Of a DNA stretch of 64,000 bases, positions 45,334 through 57,277 are shown piece by piece; positions within the stretch are counted from its first letter, which is position 1, and the number at the start of each line of letters is the position of its first letter. Made by a program: the position numbers and the translations under genes. The stretch comes from Bombyx mori (Eukaryota; Arthropoda; Insecta; Lepidoptera; Bombycidae), in contig NC_085124.1 of assembly GCF_030269925.1 (NCBI RefSeq), positions 12,214,001-12,278,000 on the forward strand, written 5' to 3'. The notes under the pieces were generated by a model that did no database searches, was not told where the DNA came from, and saw only the letters and a program-made list of their open reading frames with translations.

Positions 45334-46176
45334 AATTCCATAAATTTTACCATTTCACCGTATTTCAATAATGAGTCTGTCTGTTGAGTTTTTATCGTCA
45401 GTGGCGTTCAATAATATCTAAACCCGAATCCGCCGTCAATAAATGGTTATTTCGAATATACGAGTATATTTTAAGAATTACATCGCCGACATTACGCTGC
45501 AATGTAAACACATAAATGTTTGTTGTTATAAGATTGATTGTGAGACGACTAGGCCGATGAACTCAACCATACGAACCGTAATCAAACTTTGAATCACTCG
45601 TTAAAAATAATGTTAATGAAATTAACATCCAAGAAATACTGAGTCAGATAGCGGTCCATGCGTGTGTTATGACTTAAATATTTTCTAGGATTCTGTTTGA
45701 ATTTTTTTTTTGTGTTTCTTATAAAAGAGATATTTAGTTGTAGTTTTTCGTTGATAGGTACTTGTTATATAGTTTTTTTATGAGCTGTCACTAGGTGCGA
45801 TGCATCTATAATGCTGTTAAATATTGTTATTATTTAACTGTTTCTCCAAATACAAGCATGTATTTTTGTTTAAATGGATATTCCAAATTTGTAGCTACAT
45901 ATTTATAAGTTGAAGATATTAAATAATTTGAATTTGTTGTGTTGCTGCAAAATAGATATTCGAAAGAAGGTAATTTTCCTACACGTATGTGGATATACAG
46001 GGATGTGGGTCAAAAATCCTTTAACGAAATTCCAGTTTACCTAGTAAAGATCTAATCACTCCCACCTCGTTCACTTCTATTTTGCGCGGATCTATAGAGA
46101 CCAAGTATGACCAAACGCATAGACTAATTTGTCTTAGATTTCGGAACGAAGTTAATAAAAAATAAAATAATTTTTT
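45334..46176. other. AT-rich spacer
   Basis: Nothing recognised. Confidence 0.5.
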
Positions 46177-46410
46177 ACTGGTGGTAGGACCTCTTGTGAG
46201 TCCGCGCGGGTGGGTACCTCCACCCTACCTATTTCTGCCGTGAAGCAGTAATGCGTTTTGGTTTGAAGGGTGGGGCAGCCGTTGTAACTGTACTTGAGAC
46301 CTTACAACTTCTATCTCAGGGTGGGTGACGCATTTACGTTGTGGATGTCTATGGGCTCCAGTAACCACTTAACACCAGGTGGGCTGTGAGCTCGTCCACC
46401 CATCTAAGCA
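46177..46410 (+). mobile_element. Bm1 SINE, short form
   Basis: ACTGGTGGTAGGACCTCTTG to CATCTAAGCAAAAG. The flanks share AAATAAT or a close variant, a possible target duplication. Confidence 0.9.
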
Positions 46411-46989
46411 AAAGAAAAATAATCTAACTTTCCTCTCAGTGAGGTGGAAGGTAACAAAACTACAAGACCTAAGAAACTAAATTAATAAAATAATTTTTTT
46501 TTGATAGAAATCTACAAAACTAAGACAATAAAACATCAAACAAAGAGCTTCAGCTGAAAATACGAAAAAAAAGCAATCATGAAATTAATAAATATTCCGT
46601 GAAAATGTGATAAACAACAGTAACATCCAACACCAACAGTTACCCAGAGTGAGATTACAAAAATGAATATACTGTTAGTAATCAGTTTTCACAGCACTTT
46701 GTTTACATATAAATTTGGCAGCGTTAAGCCTACAATGAATTAATTTTATTGAGATCAACTATATCGTTCACTAAATCCGGTCATGGACGAACGCTTTAGA
46801 ACGGGTTCCGTATATTGGAATTAAATGGGAAGTCCAGCGTGCGGCCCGCATGCTAACCGATTATCGAAGTCCGTAGAAGGCACTAGAGAAAAGAAGTATG
46901 CTGCTATGGATGCGTTAAGGGAATGTTGTAATAATAGCGTAACAATAGCGTAGCTTTCGTTTCGTATTTCTTTTCAAAAACCTGATTCG
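46411..46989. other. AT-rich spacer
   Basis: Nothing recognised. Confidence 0.5.
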
Positions 46990-47140
46990 CTGATAGCCTA
47001 AGGGTCCATTCCAGCTACGCCCAGACGGCCGACGAGCTCAACCTCAGGGAATTTGCCAACTAACCCTACCAAGATCAGTGCTTCGCAGAAACTACCACCG
47101 GATCGGAATCGCGACAAAAACTCAGTGGATCGCCCACGCT
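46990..47140 (-). repeat. Jockey-clade LINE 3' end, deleted
   Basis: CATTCCAGCTACGCCCAG, CTACCACCGGATCGGAATC and AAAACTCAGTGG, with the segment between the last two shortened. Confidence 0.6.
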
Positions 47141-47266
47141 AATGAATTACCGTACTACGAACAGTTTAGAATCAGAGTATCGTGTCGAGCATGTCTAATT
47201 TAATAAAATTAAGATAGAGATGAAAAATAACTAACTAACGATACCTTAGATAGATAACTATACATG

Positions 47267-47388
47267 ATACCTTAGAACTTATATCTCAAGGTGGGTGGCG
47301 CATTTACGTTGTAGATGTCTATGGGCTCCAGTAACCACTTAATACCAGGTGGCCTATGAGCTCGTCCACCCATATTAGCAATAAAAAA
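47267..47388 (+). mobile_element. Bm1 SINE, 3' half
   Basis: Begins at ACCTTAGAACTTATATCTC and runs to AGCAATAAAAAAAG. Confidence 0.85.
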
Positions 47389-47930
47389 AGATAAAAATAA
47401 TAATTAAAAGTAATAAAAAAAACATAATTTTGAAAAATTCCTTGTGTGCACTAGTCTTGAACTCATCTAAAGGTTACACTAACATGCGATATTCATCAAT
47501 ATGGCCGTATACCTACCAAAAGTTTTTATGTTAACGTCGTTTCTGCAGCGGAACTCTAATATGCGAACGAGGTAATAAAACATACGCCCACTGTAAAGCA
47601 AGTGCCCGATTTGAATAATCTAAACGTATTGTTAACAATAAATATTCCGTCACCGATGAAGAAATTAAACATGGGTGGTCACGCGTGGTCAACCTTGTGG
47701 TCGTTTAGTGGTAAATATGACGGGCTTTGTGGCGTCATTGTCGAAAATAGCATTTTAACACAGAAGGTTTTGGGTTCATTTTTGTTTTGTTTGTAACGCA
47801 ATGATTTATTGACCAGGTAATATTTAATTCAGTTTTTGCAAATCGTAGACATAATTAAGATTACTTTTACACGACTGCCCGTGTCCGTAAGCAATAAAAT
47901 TAGTTTTAATTATAACAAGCTTTTTAATTT
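47389..47930. other. AT-rich spacer
   Basis: A 64-codon plus frame at 47602-47796 has no recognised family. Confidence 0.4.
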
Positions 47931-48110
47931 TTTTTTTAGATAGGCGAACCATCTCACGGCCCATGTGGTGTTAAGCGGCTATCGGAGCCCATAGATGTCA
48001 CAACGTATACATACACACATTGAGATATGAGGTCGAAGAAATGATGAATTCAAGCAGGAAGGCATGACTACTTCGCAGCAGAGATAACCGGAACACCAGA
48101 TCTTGAGTTA
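47931..48110 (-). repeat. Old, diverged Bm1-like SINE
   Basis: AGATAGGCGAACCATCTCAC, GGTGTTAAGCGGCTATCGG and GAGCCCATAGATGTC retain the antisense Bm1 order with many changes. Confidence 0.6.
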
Positions 48111-48220
48111 GAATGTCTTAATTCCATCGGTATAAGAATTCTGTAATCCTTCATATCGGATTTCATCTAGATTCCATACTTATTTTTCTGGTTGTTAATG
48201 GTACGTGTTGAATATATATT

Positions 48221-48462
48221 TTTATTCCTTAGATTGTTGAACGAGCTCACGGCCCACCTAGTGTTGATTGGTGGCCGGAGCCCATAGACATCTACGACGT
48301 AAATGCCGCCACCTACCTTGAGATATGAGTTCAGAAGTCTCAGTTTTTACAGCACAACGGCTGCCCCGCCCTACAAATCGAAACGCATTACTGCTTCACG
48401 GCAAAATAGGCAGGGTGGTGGTTCCTACCCGTGCGGACTCACAAGACGTCCTACCACCAGTA
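48221..48462 (-). mobile_element. Bm1 SINE, short form
   Basis: ATTCCTTAGATTGTTGAACG to CGTCCTACCACCAGTAA. Confidence 0.88.
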
Positions 48463-49989
48463 ATAATAATTAGTGGATGGCCACAATCCGTTTTAAATCT
48501 GTAAAATACATCGTTTTGTTGAAAAATTTCACGTACGTTGCGATCCTGGCAGGGTCGCCATGTGTTGGAGTGACGTAGGCAAAATAAAAGAGAACTGTTC
48601 AAGTCGACAATTCGTGTAATACTGTCATAATTTAGCGTGTGCAGTTACAAATATAAGGTTAGGCGAGCTGCACACTACACCATCTTACGTTGGTGGTACT
48701 ACTGTAACAAAAACTTTCATTGGAAAGTTTCATATCACTCGAACAAACCGTCTGCAAGTGCACAAATTACGTACAAACAAACGCGGAAACAATTTTTTTT
48801 TTCATGAATAAACAAACCTACCTAAAAAGCTTTACGTTTATTTCGTTCGCTAATTTGTCAAGTTAAAAGCAACTTTTTGCAACGCTTTCCCTAATTTTCT
48901 CTTTTTGCGGAAATTCTGATCCTAAAAGTATGCTCCCTTAGGTATTGTAAGCACGCCATTCGGTGCGAACAAGGCGACTGTTAAAACATCTGCCCTTTTT
49001 ATTGGATTCTCTTTTATATCATGGGTTTTAAAGCTCTTTACTGGATTTGCGGAAGCTTGGGAGTCTGGTGACCACAGCTTAGCCTATGGTTTTGCATTAT
49101 GGAGCACAAAGTTGCGAATTTATAGATCAAACTTTGCATATTTTTTTTAGAAACTTTGACAGATTCTTACCGTTGCATGGTTATTGACTGACCTGAACAG
49201 ATTATACCAAGTGAGTTGAATTACGTAAATCAAACCTAGTAAAATCTTATAATCTAGTAAAAGATAACCTGAAAAAAGTATCTTCACGTACCCGTCATCA
49301 TGACGCTTACTTCTTCTTTTTCTTGATCTTATCCTGCGTTATGTCGGGTTGGCGCAGCTCTTTTATGATAAGATGAGCATAGGCATAGGAATTTGACATG
49401 AATTTTACGATCGGTCGCTTTCCCGGTGTCAACCTTCCTTGAGTAAATCTACAGTATTATAACCATTACAACGTGCTATAGGGAAAGAGCTTTCAGTCCT
49501 TTCTTTTGGTGTTTCTTTCACAAATTTTTTTTTGATTCTATGATTTCATTCAAAAGGATCATCTTTGCTTTTGTAACAGCTGAAATATCGGAATATCAAT
49601 ATATGCCGAATACGTGGTATTAAAAATATCTAATTCATTCAATTTTAATTTTAATATTTTGACTGGCAATGAATTAGAGCAAATTCGTTTTTTTTTACAT
49701 TAAAATGAATAAAGTAATTAAATACCTTGTATTCGCTTACCAGATCACAAGCTACAAATTTGACCCGTAAGTTTAATAATTGCCGAAAATTATATAAACT
49801 ACAGTTAAAAACCGTTTAGCGCACGGATATATTTTCTAGATTAACACAAAATTACATCGTAAAAGACATCTGCGACTCCGTGAACACATATGAGTAATGG
49901 GCCTACTATTTTAACGACATAATATGTGTGAAAACGTTGTTATTATGTAGAAGCTACCGTGTTCAATTGACAATCGTCGAATGGTCGCA
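48463..49989. other. AT-rich spacer
   Basis: About 1.5 kb in which I recognise neither gene nor repeat. Confidence 0.45.
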
Positions 49990-50066
49990 TTATGTGGAAG
50001 GCATTGGGGAAGGCCTATGTCCAGCAGTGGGCAGATAAAGGCTGATGATGATGATGATGATGAATG
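49990..50066 (+). repeat. RTE-like LINE 3' terminus with (GAT)n tail
   Basis: Encodes the end of the LINE polymerase in one frame (AYVQQWADKG, then stop), followed at once by about eight GAT units. The stop-plus-GAT tail is typical of these insertions. Confidence 0.65.
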
Positions 50067-50394
50067 GTTGGTTTTCTGACGGCTTCCTATAACGACATTG
50101 GAATTATAATTAAAATTTGTGGTTTATTTTAAATAATATAAATTCGGGGAACTTATGAACAATACAACATAAGATTAGCCAAAAACCTTGAGATACGGGG
50201 ATAAGGTCTTAATAGCTTGAGAAAGACAGCCTTGTTTCTACTCTTAAGACCTGGATCATTGTTTAGTGGAAGAAATAAGGCCGTGTGGTCTCATAGGACG
50301 TAGAATTTTATATCACAATTTAGATACCTAAGAAATTATTGCAAAGTAATCACCCTTGTGAAGAAAGGTGCTATATAGAAAGGATTTTTTTTTT
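50067..50394. other. AT-rich spacer
   Basis: Nothing recognised. Confidence 0.5.
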
Positions 50395-50745
50395 CCTACC
50401 TAAGCTGGTAGCCTGGAGCGGCTATTCCAGCGTAACCGTAACTAGTAGGTGAGCTCACGGGGCTCAAACCTGACGACGATGCTAACACGAACCCTAGCAA
50501 GAGCCGTGCTTCGCAGAATCTACCACCGGATCGGAAACGCGACCCACTGAGAAGATCCGGCGAGAAACTCAGTGGGCTGTGTCTGAGAGTTAATTTACTC
50601 GTCGAGCCCTTCGTCGCAAGCGACGGGTTCGACGAGAACGGTGACCGGTGCTTGAAGTACCTAAAAGCACTGTCAGTGGATCGGGAGGATCCGAGATGAC
50701 GTGTTTTGGGCGACGTCGACTGCTTTTCATTCTATAGAAAGGAAT
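50395..50745 (-). pseudogene. Jockey-clade LINE 3' end with polymerase C-terminus
   Basis: Antisense: the 3' region (GAGCTCACGGGGCTCAAACC, CTACCACCGGATCGGAAACG, GAAACTCAGTGGGCTGTG) plus the coding end whose minus frame includes DPLTVLLGT-like sequence (50640-50700). Confidence 0.7.
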
Positions 50746-51110
50746 GAAACGACTACGATATGGAAGAACGAATGGAGAGTATTACTAGGTCTTATCCATT
50801 TGATCTTTGTTGTCACAGAAAAAACTAAACACACAATAAATGTCTATTATTTGAGGTACTAATAATTAACCGGCTGCTGATTTTTGCTACTTATATAATT
50901 GTACTAATTTTATCGGTGTTACCTCTTCTCAGATATACGAGTACTCAAATTTGATCAGTAAGCATTGTACAGGCAATGCTAATTCATAAAGCACGTGTAG
51001 CGTTTATGCTGACTCCTGCGTTAGCAAAAGTCAATTGATTTAATTTATATATCGGAGAATATTTATCACGTGAATGGCTAGACGCAGATATATTTTTTTC
51101 ATAATCCTTT
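50746..51110. other. AT-rich spacer
   Basis: Nothing recognised. Confidence 0.5.
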
Positions 51111-51269
51111 TTTTTAATTGTTTAAATGTGCGGACGAGCTCACAGCCCACCTGGTGTTAAGTGATTACTGGAGCCTATAGACATAGATATAAGTTCTAAG
51201 GTAGGGGGTAATAGGCGGGGTGGTGGTACCTACCCGTGGGGACTCACAAGAGGTCCCTACCATCAGTAA
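51111..51269 (-). mobile_element. Bm1 SINE with internal deletion
   Basis: Runs GCGGACGAGCTCACAGCCC to CTACCATCAGTAAA, but ~80 bp between TTCTAAGGT and AATAGGCGGGG are lost. Confidence 0.85.
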
Positions 51270-51352
51270 ATCTGGGTAGAAAAGAATTGAATCCGGAACT
51301 GCATAGCTCTGTGTGATTCAGATCGAAACTGGACGTAGAACATAAACAAAAA

Positions 51353-51439
51353 ACCGAACCGAAACGCATTACTGCTTCACGGTAGAAATAGGCGGGCGGT
51401 ACCTACCCGTGCGGACTCACAAGAGGTCCTACCACCAGT
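51353..51439 (-). mobile_element. Bm1 SINE fragment
   Basis: Keeps the end nearest the start base only: CCGAAACGCATTACTGC to CTACCACCAGTG. Confidence 0.85.
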
Positions 51440-51939
51440 GAACGAGCCAAGGATAAAATTCCTTTTTAGCATCGATTATTGTAACGGAACGTTGTAGAGA
51501 GAATCACTGAATCATCACTTACGAAAATCGCGCCTATTCAGGTTACACAAACATTGCAGCGTCTTGAACAACGCGAACGAGTTTTATAATGTAACAACCG
51601 TGATTGATGTGAATCGAGTTCAGTGGAAGAGAATAGAAAATGATATGAATATAATTTTATAGATAGTTGAAACAGACTAATGTGGCTCAAGAGTCTCCTG
51701 TGACCCAACGGTGGGTATCTAGCACTTAAAAAATTTTTTTAATACGATTTAAGAATACAGCTTTTTTAAATGACTGACATAATAAACTTTTGGGTTACGT
51801 CATTTTTTTTTGCTTAATTAGAAGAATGAGCTTTATAGTCATCACAATGTTGATGCCGCTATCTACATTGAGACATTAGTCCAGGTTGCAATTGAATCGG
51901 ATAACTGCCCTTCAGATAGCAAAATCCTATTGCTTCGGG

Positions 51940-52006
51940 TACTGGTTACTGGAGGCCATAGACATCTACGACGTAAATGCGGCATGCACCTTGAGATATA
52001 AGTTTT
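51940..52006 (-). repeat. Outer Bm1, left part
   Basis: TTACTGGAGGCCATAGACATC to TTGAGATATAAGTT is antisense Bm1, interrupted by the sense copy to its right. It resumes at about 52253 with AAGGTCTCAAGTATAG. Confidence 0.7.
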
Positions 52007-52250
52007 ACTGGTGGTAGGATCTCTTGTGAGTCCGCACGAGTAGGTATCACCGCCCCGCCTATTTCTGCCATAAAGCAGTAATGCGTTTCGGTTTGAAGGG
52101 TGGGGCAGCCGTTGTAACTATACTGAGACCTTAGAACTTATATCTCAAGGTGGGTGGCGCACTTACAGTCGTAGATGTCTATGGGCTCCAGTAACCATTT
52201 AACACCAGGTGGGCTGTGAGCTCGTCCACCCATCTAAGCAATCAAATAAA
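52007..52250 (+). mobile_element. Bm1 SINE, short form, nested
   Basis: ACTGGTGGTAGGATCTCTTG to CATCTAAGCAATCAAATAA, inserted in an antisense Bm1 between TATAAGTT and AAGGTCTCAAG. Confidence 0.9.
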
Positions 52251-52559
52251 AATAAGGTCTCAAGTATAGTTATAGTTCAAGTATAGTTACTTTGGCAGCC
52301 AATTGATTTTCCTGCTTATGTCTATACCCGAAGTAATATGATTTTGCCGTCTGAAGAGCGGTTATCCGATTCAATTGCGACCTGGACTAATGTCTCAATG
52401 TAGATAGCGACATCAATATTGTGATGACTATAAAGCTCATTCTTCTATTTAAGCAAAAAAAATGACGTAACCCAAAAGCTTATTATGTTAGTCATTTAAA
52501 AAACTGTATTCTGAACACTTATCTTAAATGTATCCAATATATTACGTCATCGATAATCC

Positions 52560-52770
52560 TCGATGCTGTCGGTCGTGGCCTCTCTGATTTATTTTCTCTT
52601 GGACTATCTTGCGTCAGCTCACTCTATCCTCGACTGCGTGGATGCGCCACCTTGGACTAATCTGTCGAGGGTAGAGCGTATTCTATCTCGTCCGACCAGA
52701 GCATTCGACCTCTCGTTAAGCTTACATTTCAGGCAGAGACAGTCACATTCTTCCTGGCTTTTTTAGGTCC
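52560..52770 (+). other. Open frame, unassigned
   Basis: A 67-codon frame (MLSVVASLIYFLLDYLASAH...) with a hydrophobic start and higher GC than its flanks. No family recognised; could be a retroposon remnant. Confidence 0.2.
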
Positions 52771-52804
52771 ACCGTTACGGAATTTAGGAGTGAATTTTTT
52801 TAAT

Positions 52805-53046
52805 TTTTTTTTATTGCTTAGACGGGTGGACGAGCTCACAGCCCACCTGGTGTTAATTGGTTACTGGAGCACATAGACATCCACAGCATAAATGCGCCAC
52901 CCACCTTGAAATAAGTTCTAAGGTCTCAGTATAGTTACAACGGCTGCCCCACCTTTCAAACCGAAACGCATTACTGCTTCACGGCAGAAATAAGCGGGGC
53001 GGTGGTACCTACCCGCGCGGACTCACAAGAGGTCCTACCACCAGTA
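52805..53046 (-). mobile_element. Bm1 SINE, short form
   Basis: TTATTGCTTAGACGGGTGG to GGTCCTACCACCAGTA. Confidence 0.9.
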
Positions 53047-53689
53047 CGAATAAGACTATCTATAGCAAAAGATTAATAAATATTTCTGATATTCCTACGT
53101 ATCTCCGCTTGGCTTACCAAAATATTGTCTCTAAATACACATTACCCCAATTAATATTTATTTAATAAGTCATACGCTTACATCTTCTTTGTACAGTTAA
53201 TTGGGTTAAGGGAATGACAAAACATTTTGCTTGCCATCTCGGCGTGAAGTTTAGGGAATAAGGTACAAGTTGCCCTTAACTTTGCTATTTTGAAAGCTTT
53301 AATACAATGTTTCTAGGCTAAGTTTTCACCGAAACGGCCGTGGCCACTTGGTAATGTACGCAGATGTGTGTGGTTAACCTGAAAATTTAATAGAATAAAG
53401 AGGTTGTTCTATCTGAGATATTCCTAGGTATAATGCGAGTTTTTTTTTTTTTGCAATTCTGTGTAATATATTACAAAAATAAAGTTTTTGTGTACATTTT
53501 TATAAAATTTGCCTAATCAATATTCGAATTTAGAGTTTACAGTTCATCGAGCAGTTGAAATTGGTCGGTAGCCCTAGATGGTCTCAACGTTATTGTTCGG
53601 AACTTTTATATATGCAAAATATCATGAAAATTTCGCTAGCGAGATTCAGGCATCTGTCCAATACCTTGTGTTCTACGATAATTTTTTCC
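53047..53689. other. AT-rich spacer
   Basis: Nothing recognised. Confidence 0.5.
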
Positions 53690-54520
53690 TAACTATGCTG
53701 ATAGCCTTGAGAGGCTATTTCAGCTTCACCCTAACGTGTGTAGGTGAGCTCACGGGGCTCAAACCGGAGAGATGCTAACACTGACCCTAGCAAGAGCAGT
53801 GCTTCGCAGAATCTACCACCGGATCGGAAACGCGACCCACTGAGAACATCCGGCGAGAAACTCAGTGGGCTGTGTCTGTGGGTTAATTCACTCGTCGAGC
53901 CCTTCGTCGCAAGCGACGGACGGTGGCCGGTACTTGTGGTGCCTAAAAGCACCGTTAATGGATCGGGAGGATCCATAATGACGTGCTTTGGGCGACGTCG
54001 ACTGTTTACCATTCGGTCTACAGGATCGGGTATGTAGTTTCCAGAGGCCACGACAAGAGGGTTCTCATGTCGTGCCGCCTTCTCGAAATGGCGCAATGAT
54101 GCCGACTGTAGATACTTACTGTCAGAGTCGAGCTCCAGAACATCGTGGAGATCCACGTTTCTCAGGAACCATGGTGCTCCGACGGCTATTCTGAAGAATC
54201 GGGATTGAATTACCTGAAGGGGCTTTAAGTTGGTGCGGCCCGCTTGAGCGAACACTATGCTTGCATACGTCATGACGGGGCGTAAGCAAGCTTTGTAGAG
54301 AGTCACCTTATTTTGAAGGGACAATTTGCTTCGTTTACAAAGTATAGGGTCCATAGTAAAGTCCTAATATGAAGGCGGCACGGTCGCGTACTGTTGAAAG
54401 GTGGGGACGGGATGTCATCACTCTGTCGAGGGTGACGCCTAGGTATTTGATCTTCGAGGCCCACGGTAAGGGCTGGCCAAAGAGAGTGACGGGGGTGCTC
54501 TACGATAGCTACCGATATTA
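53690..54520 (-). pseudogene. Jockey-clade LINE polymerase C-terminus and 3' end
   Basis: The longest copy of this LINE here. Upstream minus frame: TPVTLFGQPLPWASKIKYLG then VTLDRVMTSRPHLSTVRDRA. A frameshift near 54355 follows, after which 54354-53731 is open: KRSKLSLQNKVTLYKACLRP, MTYASIVFAQA, VGAPWFLRNVDLHDVLELDS, and DPPDPLTVLLGT. These belong to the region after the catalytic domain of jockey-like polymerases. The YxDD active site and endonuclease are not in the window. It explains a dozen shorter tails elsewhere. Confidence 0.8.
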
Positions 54521-54539
54521 GCTCAGTTTTATTATTGCT

Positions 54540-54640
54540 TTAAAAGAATACATAACCACTTAACAATACCAAGGCCCACTTCATTCATTAAGTGGTTACT
54601 ACAGTCCACTTTATTCAATAATGCACAATGGCCCGATAGG
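54540..54640 (-). repeat. Possible very old Bm1-like remnant
   Basis: TTATTGCTTTAAAAGAATAC and ATTAAGTGGTTACTACAGTCC recall antisense Bm1 motifs but are badly scrambled. Confidence 0.3.
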
Positions 54641-54706
54641 TGCGTTGGGTCTTGGAGTGTTTTGAGATATACTTGTAGTTATTACTACTAGATATACTCG
54701 ATGCTA

Positions 54707-54947
54707 TTAATGGTGGTAGGACGTCTTGTGAGTCCGCACGGGTAGGTACCACCACCCCGCCTATTTCTGCCATGAAGCAGTAATGCTTTTCGGTTTGAAG
54801 AGCGGAGCAGCTGTTGTAACTATACTGAGACCTTAGAACTTATATCTCAAGGTGGGTGGCGCATTTATGTTGTAGATGTCTATGGGTTCCAGTAACCACT
54901 TAACACCAGGTGGGCTGTGAGCCGGTCCACCCGTGTAAGCAATAAAA
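54707..54947 (+). mobile_element. Bm1 SINE, short form
   Basis: ATGGTGGTAGGACGTCTTG to GTGTAAGCAATAAAAAAA. Confidence 0.9.
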
Positions 54948-55739
54948 AAATATTGTCTTACATGTGAACTAATCGATCGATTTCCTCATTTAACGGACCT
55001 TAACTTCTTAGTATCTGCTAGACAGAGACAGAGACAAAAAATAGTAGGTATATCCGAAAGCAAAATAACTTTCTCCAAGAATCCGAACGGGAATCGACCC
55101 TGACCTCATTTTATATGGTCTGGGTCAATAAGCACTTTTGCTGTTATTGTTGCCATGTGAGGTTCCGACGCCCATGATAGTACAGAAGGAAAATTCTAGG
55201 TTAGGGACATTGCTTGTGGAACAATTAATTTATTGTTTGAATAAGTTCTAATAAAATATATATATTAGAAGTTTGTAATAATGGTCGCTAATTCTGTTGC
55301 TAACGAAATGATAAAACAGGTCCTCCCACGCCACAGGACGTAGACGATCTAAAATCTGTTTGCTTACATTTCGAGCTGTACCAACTATTTTTGTACAAGG
55401 ATACCGACTTTCATAAATCTAGATTTTTTTTTATATCTTACAGAATTTAGACAATATTTTGGGTTAGAGCTGGCAAACCATTGGCGAGTTAGATTTCTTG
55501 TCGTGCTTAGATTTTTGTAGTTCAATGAAAATTCGCTTATAGTAAATTTTTTACAGAAAGTTATCACGCATGAAGGCTGTTCTGATTTTGGTGAATTTAT
55601 AGTATCAGATGTACCTGTTGAAACTTAGAAAGTGAGGAAGTAAGCCTTGTGAAGGCAGTCAAAAAGAAATATAATAATTGTAAGACACGCGTAACTGCTT
55701 TAATAAAAATAATTTGACTAAAATTTAAAAACACTACAA
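54948..55739. other. AT-rich spacer
   Basis: Nothing recognised. Confidence 0.45.
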
Positions 55740-56215
55740 GAGGCCGGTATGGAACCGCAGACTTGGGCCGGGTCATAAGTTATTCTCAACTGACCTACGA
55801 CGGACGAGCAACCCGCGTATCGCGTTCCGACCGGCAGGTGGTTCTGACTCAGTTGGATATCCCGGAACACCAGCGGCACAGACGGAGACGGCCTGACGGG
55901 CCGCCGTATCCCGGAGAGCGGCGTCGTTGGTCGTCGACGATCCGTCAGTCAAGGGTCCTCCGGGTGACGCCACGATTCTGGTTGTAGACGTTGTAGTGTT
56001 GACCGCGGGACCCCCTGTTTAGCCCGGGTTCTGACCCTGAGCGGAGGGACGTAAGATGACAGAGTGCAAGGAAAGGGTAGGGCTCTAAAATATCCTTGGG
56101 CCCGCGGTCTACTCCCAACATCTACAGATCGTCAAGTCCCACATACCCCATGCGTCCCTTAGGCGCGGACCCCTCGCATGAAGCTAGAACCCGTGCCCGA
56201 ACAAAAAAAGTGCAA
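55740..56215 (+). repeat. GC-rich insert with A-rich end, unidentified
   Basis: A sharply bounded GC-rich block (ACAAGAGGCCGGTATGGAAC to GTGCCCGAACAAAAAAAG) in AT-rich surroundings. The right-hand A run suggests a retroposed 3' end. Short frames on both strands (55763-55987 plus, 55773-55973 minus) show no known domain. Confidence 0.4.
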
Positions 56216-56454
56216 TAACTTATTCATCTACATATTTATAATTATTAATTATTATTAAAGTTATAGTAAAAAAACTAAAGATTTAGAAGAAAATACAAGG
56301 ATCGTTAGTAAATTTGACGTTGTTATAGGGTGAATAGTCAGTTGTGCTTCACATTCTCAATCCAGGAAAAAAACTAAATTGATATTTACTCAATGCTGAG
56401 TCATTTTGTTTCTTTTGTAGACAGAGTATATATACAGTATTATTATTATTATTA

Positions 56455-56692
56455 TTTATTGCTTAGATGGGTGGATGAGCTCACAGCCCACCTGGTGTTT
56501 AGTGGTTACTGGAGCCCATAGACATATACAACGTAACTGCGCCAACTATCTTCAGATATAAGTTCTAAGGTCTTAGTATAGTTACAACGGATGCCCCACC
56601 CTTCAAACCGAAACGCATTACTGCTTCACGGCAGAAATAGGCAGGGTGGTGGTACCTACCCGTGCGGTCTCATAAGAGGTCTACCACCAGTA
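56455..56692 (-). mobile_element. Bm1 SINE, short form
   Basis: TTGCTTAGATGGGTGGATG to GGTCTACCACCAGTA, with an (ATT)n run on the left corresponding to its tail. Confidence 0.9.
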
Positions 56693-56966
56693 TTAGTACA
56701 ATAGCAGTGGTAGTACAAATATTATTAAACAGCCCACATGTGATGAGTGCCATTCTTCGTGCCAACTTTTCACAATTATGCAGGAAAGTCGCGTAGACGT
56801 TATTTGCGGAAGCCATCTGGCTTGCAATAACCAGCTGTGTGAATACGCCACAATTGAATTACCTAGATAATTAGAGAAAATAAAGTTTTTGAAAAGAAAG
56901 AGGGCGAACATATTATGTGAGTAGTCAGAGTTGTTGCAGAACGTTATCTGTTAATAAGGTATTGAA

Positions 56967-57263
56967 TTGATCACTTCTCAAGCCTCAACGTGCCGCCGAA
57001 AGACCAAAGGCTTTACTTTCCTTATTGAAAGAATAGCTTTGAGGATTCGCATCGTCTTTTGTTCGGATTCAATTCGGGTCAGTGCCAGATATTCGGGAAT
57101 CGAGAGTCTGGGCGTATTTGTTCTTACAGACGTACATAACGAGCTGATAAGCTCGTACCGACCTGGTATTCGACGATACCAATCCAATATCCCTAACGCA
57201 ATAAGCGTACGAAGTCTCAAGTGCATTGATATAACGAACATCAAAACGACAGCTTCGCGATAG
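56967..57263 (+). other. Overlapping open frames, unassigned
   Basis: A 98-codon plus frame and an 88-codon minus frame (57244-56978, MMFVISMHLRLRTLIALGIL...) cover the same DNA, which is less AT-rich than its surroundings. I recognise neither product. The block ends 15 bp before the Helitron at 57278. It could be an exon of an unseen gene or the remains of a mobile element. Confidence 0.25.
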
Positions 57264-57277
57264 AAATAGTGCGTTAA

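Larger units (their letters stand above)
51741..52536. repeat. Large inverted repeat around nested SINEs
   Basis: Arms of about 200 bp (51741-51945 and 52325-52536) are reverse complements at roughly 90 percent by eye, for example TTTTGGGTTACGTCATTTTT against AAAAATGACGTAACCCAAAA, and CTACATTGAGACATTAGTCC against GGACTAATGTCTCAATGTAG. The arms look like distant relatives of the Bm1 tail. The ~380-bp centre holds two nested Bm1 copies. Confidence 0.85.
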
